The notes under the pieces were generated by a model. It did not search any database and was not told the origin of the DNA. It saw only the letters and a list, made by a program, of their open reading frames with translations. From Dehalococcoidia bacterium (GTDB lineage Bacteria; Chloroflexota; Dehalococcoidia; UBA2985), in NCBI GenBank assembly GCA_030740415.1, contig JASLXI010000056.1, forward strand, positions 1-6,418: 6,418 bases of DNA. Direction: 5' to 3'. Of this stretch, positions 1 to 4,554 are shown in pieces; position 1 is the stretch's first letter, and the number at the start of each line of letters is the position of its first letter. Made by a program: the position numbers and the translations under genes.

Positions 1-327
1 CCCGCCATCTACCACACTGGCCCCTAAACGACCCATCAAATAAGCAGTGGAAGAACCTAAGGCACTCCCTATTCCGGCGACTATACCGAGGAAGATGGGG
101 TTGAAGTCTTGGGCCATAACAGTGAGTATGGCGACTCCGGGGCCAGGGAATAGAATCGTAGCGTTGCTGATGGCCGATATGAAGAGAGCTCCTAGATACC
201 CCCAGCTTCCAAGTTGGGCTATCGAATCTCGAAATGCGATGGCTCCCACCGCTCCCATTATCCACACGCTCACAATCAAAAGAATGTGCCGTCGGATGGA
301 AACTCTTCTCTTGAGGCCCGATTTCAT
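1..327 (-). CDS. VTT/DedA-like (SNARE-associated) inner-membrane protein, N-terminal 109 residues, cut by window edge
   Basis: The minus strand reads open from an ATG at 327-325 to base 1 (109 codons). An in-frame TAG lies four codons upstream with no other start between, so the start is well fixed. A basic N-terminus (residues 1-13, MKSGLKRRVSIRR) precedes a hydrophobic helix at about 14-32. A second hydrophobic stretch at about 44-60 ends in PGPG (61-64). A glycine-rich segment follows (G81, G85, G87, G91) and then AYLMGRLG (95-102). A hydrophobic re-entrant segment, a proline-glycine turn and a G-rich helix ending in Y-x-x-GR-x-G is the layout I know from the VTT domain of DedA-family membrane proteins, which are linked to lipid flipping and membrane homeostasis. 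No Shine-Dalgarno is evident. A TACAAT -10-like hexamer lies at 354-349 but has no matching -35. In relatives I recall, an acidic residue often sits near position 92; here it is Ser. Family assignment is fairly secure, the substrate unknown. Confidence 0.72.
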   Translation of the reverse strand, partial: MKSGLKRRVSIRRHILLIVSVWIMGAVGAIAFRDSIAQLGSWGYLGALFISAISNATILFPGPGVAILTVMAQDFNPIFLGIVAGIGSALGSSTAYLMGRLGASVVDGG

Positions 328-380
328 TTCTGAAACATGCTAACAGAAATTGTACCTGACTAAGAACTAGCATGGGTATG

Positions 381-880
381 TTAACGCTTATAGAGCTTCT
401 CCTCCAAACTAACAAAGGCCTTAATCGCACCCTGGCAGCCCCATGATACATGCATTAATGACTCCCGGGTGAGCCTGAGGTGTTTGGAAGGCTCCTCAGG
501 GAGTTGCCAGACAATCTCCTCGTGGTCTCGCTCCCGATAATACACATTGGCCGTAGTAATACCATTCTTGTGGGCTAACCCTAAGGGCCGACCCGTCTCG
601 TCCCGCAATCGCCCTGCTGATAGCGGCGTGGGATCCTTTTGAAAGCTTCCGGGCGGGCTTTGTACCCGCGGCGCGTGGCAACTCCTATCTTGAGCGCCTT
701 CTCAAGCTCTGATGACTGGGGAGCTCCAGGCCCCCCTTTCGCGGCCTAACAGAGGACCCAGTACCTGTCGCTCACTTCTGCCATGAGATAGGCCAGCCCT
801 AGCTGGATTTCGCCAAGTTGGTCCAGGGAGATCTCAGTGTGGAAAGTATACACCAGCTGTTGCTATTGGGTCATGGCCAT
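381..880 (-). pseudogene. Decayed conserved hypothetical gene (two in-frame TAG codons plus one frameshift)
   Basis: Reading the minus strand from an ATG at 880 (GGAG about 9 bases before it, second ATG at 874) gives a protein-like sequence broken at three points. Segment one, MAMTQ, hits TAG at 865-863, then continues in frame with LVYTFHTEISLDQLGEIQ and GLAYLMAEVSDRYWVLC up to TAG at 748-746. The same frame resumes with AAKGG...SSELEKALKIGVATRRGYK to about 640. There the frame must shift by one base to join FQKDPTPL, continuing through ITTANVYYRERDHEEIVWQL and PEEPSKHLRL to a TAA at 383-381. About 165 codons in all. Each stop is one transition away from a sense codon (CAG or TGG to TAG). 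The consistent protein-like composition across breaks argues for a real ancestral gene. I cannot name the family; motifs such as LGEIQ-x-GL, RYWxL and VWxLPxEPxxHL resemble an uncharacterised protein I associate with Chloroflexota. It lies 53 bases upstream of the VTT-protein start on the same strand. Confidence 0.7.
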
Positions 881-951
881 GTCTGTGACTCCAGTTCAGG
901 GTGCGTGCTATCCGTGAGGCAATCGCGTCAAAACCACGACTGCCAAGGTGT

Positions 952-975
952 TTCTCAGCCCTAGCCTCCTGAGAA
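952..975. promoter_or_regulatory. Inverted repeat just upstream of the dehydrogenase promoter
   Basis: TTCTCAG at 952-958 and CTGAGAA at 969-975 form a perfect 7-base inverted repeat with a 10-base centre. It ends 7 bases before the -35 hexamer of the predicted promoter. The position suits an operator or activator site. No T-run follows on either strand, so it is not an intrinsic terminator. A role in regulation is inference from position only. Confidence 0.3.
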
Positions 976-982
976 GTAGGGG

Positions 983-1012
983 TTGTCCGGTGTTCAAGGG
1001 CCAGAATATAAT
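983..1012 (+). promoter_or_regulatory. Sigma-70-like promoter for the alcohol dehydrogenase
   Basis: A perfect -10 hexamer TATAAT lies at 1007-1012, with TTGTCC as -35 at 983-988 and an 18-base spacer. Transcription would start near 1019, giving a leader of about 70 bases before the ATG at 1088. The -10 is perfect and the -35 keeps the TTG core. Its placement also argues that the open frame starting at the TTG at 983 does not mark the true protein start. Confidence 0.5.
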
Positions 1013-1087
1013 GATGCCATTTTAGCGGATTACTCAGAGCCAGAAACAAGCCCGAACCGGAGATTCCGGCAGAAAGGATTGGGTCAG

Positions 1088-2182
1088 ATGAAGGCAGCCG
1101 TCTTATATGAAGCTGGTCAGCCCCTGGTAATCGAGGACGTGGAGTTGGACCCACCCAAGGCCGGTGAGGTGCATGTGAAGATAGGTAGCGCAGGCATCTG
1201 CCGAAGCGATCTCCACATCATGAGGGGCGAGGGGTCCCACACCTTACCTGCGGTCCTGGGCCACGAGGGATCGGGGACCGTTATGGACGTGGGCGAAGGT
1301 GTCACCAGAGTGAGACCCGGAGACCGAGTCATCCTCTCCTTCGTCCCCTTCTGTGGCCACTGCCACTTCTGCATGAATGGCCGAGCGAATCTTTGTGACA
1401 CCCACCAGGCGACGGGTGGGACTCTGTTCGACAGGACCACGCGACTCCACAAGGGAGACCAACGAATCGCCCACATGGGAAAGGTAGCCTGCTTTGCCCA
1501 GGAGGCTGTGGTCCCAGAAACCGGGTGCATCCCCGTAGCTCCGGATTTTCCTTTTCCTCAGGCAGCCCTTATTGGTTGCAGCGTCACCACTGGTGTGGGT
1601 GCAGCTATCTACAACGCCAGATTGGCTCCAGGAAGCACTGTAGCAGTGATCGGCGCTGGAGGAGTGGGCCTCAATGTGATCCAGGGTGCCCGGCTGCTGA
1701 ACGCCACCAAGATCATAGCGGTGGACATCAACGAGGGTGCCCTTGAGTTCTGCACGCAATTTGGGGCCACCCATACAATCAACCCCACGGTGCAAGACCC
1801 GGTGGAGACTATAAAAAGCATCACCGACGGTCTCGGTGCGGACTATACTTTCGAGGCCTTTGGCTCCTCGGACACGGTGTTAACCGCGTACAACTCGGTG
1901 CGGAAAGGTGGCACGGTAGTTGTGGTGGGAATCGCACCTATAGGCGATGACGTTTCCATCAGTCCCGCGGCAATGGTGCGCAACGAGAGGACCATCAAAG
2001 GGTCCTACTACGGTAGCTCACGACCCGCCACAGACATCCCCACCATCGTAGAGCTCTATCATTCCGGCAAGATAGACATAGATGGGCTGATAATGAGCCA
2101 GTACAGGCTGGACGACATTAACAGGGCTTACGAGGACATGGAGAAGGGCAGAGTGGGTAGGGGTGTTATCACCCAGTTTTAG
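1088..2182 (+). CDS. Zinc-dependent alcohol dehydrogenase (medium-chain dehydrogenase/reductase), 364 aa
   Basis: NAD-dependent cytosolic alcohol/aldehyde oxidoreductase of the MDR superfamily, full length for the family. The start at 1088 gives the usual MKAAVLYEAG opening, with AAAGGA about 10 bases upstream; the open frame extends 35 codons further but overlaps the promoter. Visible motifs: catalytic zinc ligands C38 (AGICRSDLH), H59-E60 (GHEGSGTV) and C164 (IGCSVTTGVGA); structural zinc cysteines C89, C92, C95 and C103; Rossmann turn GAGGVG at 189-194; acidic D213 at the end of strand two (IIAVDIN), indicating NAD rather than NADP. The insert GGTLFDRTTRLHKGD near 110-124 and the C164 ligand resemble class III-like and NDMA/mycothiol-type dehydrogenases. 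The substrate cannot be told from sequence. It is followed after 10 bases by a 44-codon frame and then a terminator, so the two may form a short operon. All key residues are present. Confidence 0.93.
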   Translation: MKAAVLYEAGQPLVIEDVELDPPKAGEVHVKIGSAGICRSDLHIMRGEGSHTLPAVLGHEGSGTVMDVGEGVTRVRPGDRVILSFVPFCGHCHFCMNGRANLCDTHQATGGTLFDRTTRLHKGDQRIAHMGKVACFAQEAVVPETGCIPVAPDFPFPQAALIGCSVTTGVGAAIYNARLAPGSTVAVIGAGGVGLNVIQGARLLNATKIIAVDINEGALEFCTQFGATHTINPTVQDPVETIKSITDGLGADYTFEAFGSSDTVLTAYNSVRKGGTVVVVGIAPIGDDVSISPAAMVRNERTIKGSYYGSSRPATDIPTIVELYHSGKIDIDGLIMSQYRLDDINRAYEDMEKGRVGRGVITQF

Positions 2183-2192
2183 GAGAGGTAGA

Positions 2193-2327
2193 ATGCCGGG
2201 AAAGCCTACGCGACCTGCCCGCGATACTTGTATCACAAGTTACGAGAAAGAGAGATCACATCGAGAAGTTCTCGCTAAATCCCCAAAAACAAAGGTCTGC
2301 CAACAAAACTTGGCTAAACGGTTGTAG
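2193..2327 (+). CDS. Candidate small protein, 44 aa, unknown function
   Basis: An ATG at 2193 is preceded by a strong Shine-Dalgarno, AGGAGAGG at 2181-2188, which overlaps the dehydrogenase stop codon and sits 4 bases before the start. The frame runs 44 codons to a TAG at 2325-2327 and ends only 5 bases before an intrinsic terminator. The product begins MPGKPTRPARDTC and ends VCQQNLAKRL. It is rich in Lys and Arg, has two cysteines (13 and 36) and no hydrophobic segment, so it would be a small basic soluble protein. I recognise no family. In favour: the ribosome binding site, the tight coupling to the upstream gene and a clean fit before the terminator. Against: the short length, so the frame could be open by chance. 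An inverted repeat CGAGAAgTTCTCG lies inside it at 2262-2274. Confidence 0.45.
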   Translation: MPGKPTRPARDTCITSYEKERSHREVLAKSPKTKVCQQNLAKRL

Positions 2328-2332
2328 CCCCT

Positions 2333-2364
2333 AGACCCCTAACATAGCGTTAGGGGTCTTTTTT
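2333..2364 (+). terminator. Intrinsic terminator closing the dehydrogenase unit
   Basis: AGACCCCTAAC (2333-2343) and GTTAGGGGTCT (2349-2359) make a perfect 11-bp stem with a 5-base loop. Six Ts follow at 2359-2364, the first being the last stem base. On the minus strand there is no T-run after the stem, so it works mainly for plus-strand transcription, i.e. for the dehydrogenase and the small frame. Confidence 0.88.
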
Positions 2365-2377
2365 GTGCCTAAAAGAG

Positions 2378-2427
2378 TGGAATGGGTGGTGGGGATCGAA
2401 CCCACGACAACTTGCTGGGGAATCAAG
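2378..2427 (-). pseudogene. Orphan tRNA-like 3' piece (anticodon arm to CCA), 5' half missing
   Basis: Read on the minus strand: an anticodon-arm-like CTTGA/GCAAG (four pairs plus one A-G mismatch) around the loop TTCCCCA; a 5-base variable region TTGTC; a perfect T-arm GTGGG-TTCGATC-CCCAC; acceptor strand CACCCAT; discriminator T; encoded CCA (2380-2378). T73, a CCC triplet and the T-arm recall bacterial tRNA-Gly(CCC). However, loop position 37 is C instead of a purine, and no upstream strand pairs with CACCCAT within tRNA distance. The nearest upstream GGGTG is at 2561-2557, about 130 bases from the anticodon arm, and pairs over only 5 bases. Best explained as a tRNA 3' fragment, either a decayed gene or the scar of an element that integrated at a tRNA. 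A reduced tmRNA is the alternative. Confidence 0.5.
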
Positions 2428-2587
2428 AGGCAGCCTGTTCCTACGTGTAAGTACCTGTAACTCCCTGAGTCTGATTATGCCTGAACAGTATCCGCGTGTA
2501 AATCAGCGTCATCTGGTGTTGCAGTAAGAATCTCCCAACAACCGCTTCTGCGTTGCCACCCTATCTGCGGCTTTACTTGTGGCATTG
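2428..2587 (-). other. Unassigned spacer between tRNA-Gly terminator and tRNA-like piece
   Basis: There is no recognisable gene here. The minus strand carries a 36-codon open frame from an ATG at 2585 to TAA at 2477-2475, with no Shine-Dalgarno because a terminator tail sits immediately upstream. Two long-range complementarities exist on the minus strand: CTGTTC (2488-2483) with GAACAG (2440-2435), and TTGTTGGGA (2541-2533) with TCCCCAGCAA (2421-2412, one bulge). A local hairpin CAACGC-AGAA-GCGGTTG lies at about 2555-2539. These would fit a structured RNA, but no known family can be assigned by eye. Confidence 0.25.
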
Positions 2588-2624
2588 AAAAAGATAAAGC
2601 CCTCTCAAATTAACGAGAGGGCTT
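2588..2624 (-). terminator. Intrinsic terminator of the tRNA-Phe/tRNA-Gly unit
   Basis: On the minus strand AAGCCCTCTC and GAGAGGGCTT (plus coordinates 2597-2606 and 2615-2624) form a perfect 10-bp stem with an 8-base loop. The T-rich tail TATCTTTTT (2596-2588) follows. It starts 18 bases beyond the CCA end of tRNA-Gly. Confidence 0.82.
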
Positions 2625-2626
2625 AC

Positions 2627-2636
2627 TTTGTGCCTA
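2627..2636 (-). repeat. Shared 10-base trailer motif downstream of tRNA-Gly (second copy at 2362-2371)
   Basis: TAGGCACAAA occurs on the minus strand at 2636-2627 and again at 2371-2362. In both places it begins exactly 6 bases after an encoded CCA (tRNA-Gly at 2643; tRNA-like piece at 2378) and is followed within a few bases by a hairpin. The identical spacing suggests either duplicated 3' flank or a shared processing context. Confidence 0.45.
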
Positions 2637-2642
2637 GATTAA

Positions 2643-2717
2643 TGGAGCGGAAGATGGGATTCGAACCCACGACCCTCTCCTTGGCAAGGAGATGCTCTAC
2701 CACTGAGCCACTTCCGC
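2643..2717 (-). tRNA. tRNA-Gly (anticodon GCC), CCA encoded
   Basis: The cloverleaf is complete. Acceptor GCGGAAG pairs with CTTCCGC over 7 bp; the D-arm is GCTC-AGTGGTA-GAGC; the anticodon arm is TCTCC-TTGCCAA-GGAGA with anticodon GCC; the variable loop is GGGTC; the T-arm is GTGGG-TTCGAAT-CCCAT; the discriminator is T, typical of bacterial tRNA-Gly. CCA is encoded (2645-2643). It lies 47 bases downstream of tRNA-Phe and is followed by an intrinsic terminator. Confidence 0.97.
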
Positions 2718-2764
2718 TCGCTAAAGATGATGTGGAATTAAGCTATGCCCGTTGGCTCCTACCG

Positions 2765-2837
2765 TGCCGAGGGCCAGAGTCGAACTGGCGACACCGGCAT
2801 TTTCAGTGCCGTGCTCTACCACCTGAGCTACCTCGGC
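2765..2837 (-). tRNA. tRNA-Phe (anticodon GAA), CCA not encoded
   Basis: The cloverleaf is complete. Acceptor GCCGAGG pairs with CCTCGGC; the D-arm is GCTC-AGGTGGTA-GAGC; the anticodon arm is CGGCA-CTGAAAA-TGCCG with anticodon GAA; the variable loop is GTGTC; the T-arm is GCCAG-TTCGACT-CTGGC; the discriminator is A. The next bases are CGG, so the CCA tail must be added by nucleotidyltransferase, unlike the neighbouring tRNA-Gly. First gene of the two-tRNA unit, about 10 bases behind its promoter. Confidence 0.97.
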
Positions 2838-2847
2838 ATCCATACTC

Positions 2848-2876
2848 ATGGTAAGCGACCCCTTTATGAGTGTCAA
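2848..2876 (-). promoter_or_regulatory. Sigma-70-like promoter of the tRNA unit
   Basis: A perfect -35 TTGACA (2876-2871) and a -10 TACCAT (2853-2848, 4 of 6 consensus) are separated by exactly 17 bases on the minus strand. Transcription would begin near 2841, a few bases before the 5' end of tRNA-Phe at 2837, as expected for a stable-RNA promoter with a short leader. Confidence 0.75.
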
Positions 2877-2940
2877 GGTAACACACCTACTCTCTAATCC
2901 GCTCTTGCCGCTCCAAAAGCCCGTTCCGACGATACACAGA

Positions 2941-3423
2941 TCAGGATGGATCAGCTTTCCAGGCCCCTATCATGGAAACCAATTCCCCCTGATGAAAGGA
3001 CAAAACAGCGGCATCTAGGTCATCATTAGCAAGCTGGGCTATCCTCGCCAGGAATGGTTATCTGTCCGCTTTGATATGCTCCAACTTGTTTGCCAGGAAA
3101 ACAACCTTGGCCACGGGGCTTGAGCTATTGTTGAAGGTAGGGTGCCATCGCACGGCATCGAGCACCTCCTGGTCTTCGATGCCGTACTCCTGTTACTCTA
3201 CCAGATGAAGTATCAGGCCGTAGAATTCGACCCTTCTCAAAAGCTCTTACCCTGGCGATGTCGTAGAATAGCGCTGCCAGAACCGCCTTCGGTCGGTCAA
3301 CACCGTGTATGGCAGCAAAATCCAGGGCCTTCTCTCTTGCCAAAGCGACGTGCCTCCTCAAGCCGCCTGCAGATGAACTAGAATCTCGTCTATTGCAGAG
3401 TTATCGTTGGGTGGAGTGGTTAT
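2941..3423 (-). pseudogene. Decayed HD-domain phosphohydrolase (YqeK-like)
   Basis: Minus-strand remnant of about 160 codons. AGGAG (3435-3431) precedes ATA at 3423-3421 where an ATG would be expected, followed by NDNSAIDEILVHLQAA. A TGA (3360-3358) interrupts; one frame over, RRHVALAREKALDFAAIHGV continues to KAVLAALFYDIAR. Near 3230 the frame returns to the first with EFYGLILHLVE, TAA (3195-3193), QEYGIEDQEVLDAVRWHP, KVVFLANKLEHIKADR, TAA (3060-3058), PFLARIAQLANDDLDAAV, then TGA at 2943-2941. The order matches the HD fold of YqeK-type proteins (Ap4A hydrolase-like): first His, LLHDIA, GIEDxEVLxAIRxH, KxVFLADxxE. The family's HD pair is YD here, so a metal ligand is lost as well. Sequence between DIAR and EFYGL is shorter than expected, suggesting an internal deletion. 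With this many lesions an intact product is excluded. Confidence 0.82.
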
Positions 3424-3539
3424 TTACGGACTCCTAGCATATTCAGGGTGGTTGTACCAACGCTGCAGCCGTAGTTAGTGCAATACTAAAATGGTTGCCG
3501 GCGGCGTGAAAGACTACTACCTATGACACCTTATCCGCG

Positions 3540-3566
3540 TTGACACCCCCTAGACCCTCTGATAAT
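3540..3566 (+). promoter_or_regulatory. Possible promoter for the SDR-folC unit
   Basis: A perfect -35 TTGACA at 3540-3545 is followed by GATAAT at 3561-3566 (5 of 6 consensus), but the spacer is 15 bases, shorter than the usual 16-18. Transcription would start near 3573, leaving a leader of about 25 bases without an obvious Shine-Dalgarno. A small inverted repeat TTAGT-N5-ACTAA lies further upstream at 3475-3489. Nothing else recognisable occupies 3424-3539. Confidence 0.38.
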
Positions 3567-3598
3567 CTTCACCTACGCGTATCCTCTCCAAGAACAAC

Positions 3599-4546
3599 AT
3601 GATCTTAGTCACTGGCGCCACGGGTTTCGTGGGCAGAAATGTGGTGAAGGCGCTACGCACTCGCGGCAAAGAAGTGCGTTGCTTTGTGCGTAATCGTGCC
3701 AGAACGAGTGCAGTCGCCGACTACCAAGTGGAAATCGCCTATGGGGATATCCTTGAGCCCCAATCCCTGGAAGAGGCCATGATAGGGGTTAGCACCGTAG
3801 TTCACTTGGTGGCCATAATTCGTGAGAAAGGAAACCAGAGCTTCGATCTCGTCAATCGACAGGGCACGGAGATAGTAGCCCAGACAGCAAAGAAAGCAGG
3901 TGTTAAACACTTTGTGCACATGAGCGCTATTGGTGCTCAGGACAACCTCGACTATCCCTATTTGTACTCCAAGTGGCAAGGCGAGCAGGCAGTAATAAAT
4001 GGAGGTCTGACATATACCATCTTCAGACCATCAATTCAGTTCGGAGAGGGGGACGAGTTCATCAACACCTTGGCTGGAGTGGTCAAGGCCTTTCCCGTGA
4101 TTCCGGTGGCAGGGTCCGGAAACGTCCGTCTTCAGCCCATATCCGTCGAAGAGGTAGGAGCGATGGTCTCGCTTGCAGTGGACAACCCTCGCTTCGGCGG
4201 CAGGATAATAGAGGTTGGGGGGCCAGATCACCTGACCTACGATGAAATCGTAGATATAATAAGACGGACTCTCAAGGCCAAGCGACTCAAGATACATTTG
4301 CCATTATCGATAATAAAAGGCCTCGTCCGTATATTGGAAGCTGTGATACCGAATCCGCCAGCAACTACCAGTCAACTCGAACTGCTGGCCCTGGACAACG
4401 TAACCAACCTGGATTCTGTTGAGAAGGCCTTTAGAATGAGGCCCAGGTCCCTTGAGAGAAACATAGGATATGTCCGCAGGATGTCCGAGTTTGAGGCTTT
4501 GCAAATTACGCTTGGGTTCATGCCTAAACGCATACGGAACCATTAA
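3599..4546 (+). CDS. NAD(P)-binding atypical SDR (NDUFA9-like/SDR_a5 type), 315 aa
   Basis: Atypical short-chain dehydrogenase with an N-terminal Rossmann fold. Motifs: TGATGFVG at 5-12 immediately after the start, the dinucleotide-binding signature of extended/atypical SDRs; D50 in YGDIL; VVHLVA at 67-72; HMSAIGA at 107-113; Y121-x3-K125 (YLYSK); FRPSIQFGEGD at 142-152; a C-terminal substrate-binding half with GGPDHLTYDEIVDII at 207-221. This arrangement is that of NDUFA9-like proteins, relatives of the complex I accessory subunit, whose bacterial members act in unknown redox or assembly roles. The start is fixed by the motif beginning at residue 5 and by an in-frame TAA at 3563-3565 with no other ATG, GTG or TTG between. 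No clear ribosome binding site is seen. The residue after TGATGFVGR and the basic RNR at 31-33 would suit NADP, but specificity is uncertain. The stop is 8 bases before folC, so co-transcription is likely. Confidence 0.85.
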   Translation: MILVTGATGFVGRNVVKALRTRGKEVRCFVRNRARTSAVADYQVEIAYGDILEPQSLEEAMIGVSTVVHLVAIIREKGNQSFDLVNRQGTEIVAQTAKKAGVKHFVHMSAIGAQDNLDYPYLYSKWQGEQAVINGGLTYTIFRPSIQFGEGDEFINTLAGVVKAFPVIPVAGSGNVRLQPISVEEVGAMVSLAVDNPRFGGRIIEVGGPDHLTYDEIVDIIRRTLKAKRLKIHLPLSIIKGLVRILEAVIPNPPATTSQLELLALDNVTNLDSVEKAFRMRPRSLERNIGYVRRMSEFEALQITLGFMPKRIRNH

Positions 4547-4554
4547 AGAGAGCA

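Noticed and set aside
47..343. Plus-strand 98-codon open frame at the left edge
   Set aside because: It is the antisense shadow of the VTT-type membrane protein, whose minus-strand translation has proper membrane segments and motifs.
496..681. Minus-strand 61-codon open frame
   Set aside because: A third frame across the decayed gene; the continuous homologous-looking protein path uses the other two frames.
381..880. TAG read as an amino acid (pyrrolysine-type recoding) in the decayed gene
   Set aside because: A frameshift is also needed to complete the protein, and both TAGs are single transitions from Gln or Trp codons; decay is simpler.
983..1087. 35-codon upstream extension of the alcohol dehydrogenase starting at a TTG
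   Set aside because: It overlaps the predicted -35 and -10 elements, and the family-typical N-terminus MKAAVLYEAG begins at 1088.
1244..1795. Minus-strand 183-codon open frame inside the dehydrogenase
   Set aside because: Shadow of a GC-rich coding region; low-complexity composition, no motif, entirely covered by a strongly supported gene.
2579..2854. Plus-strand 91-codon open frame with phrases such as MGFEPTTLSL and GPESNWRHRHFQCRALPP
   Set aside because: It is the antisense translation of tRNA-Gly and tRNA-Phe; such phrases are well-known spurious database proteins derived from tRNA genes.
3547..3557. CCCCTAGACCC shared with 2328-2338
   Set aside because: An 11-base match in different contexts (promoter spacer versus terminator stem); likely chance.
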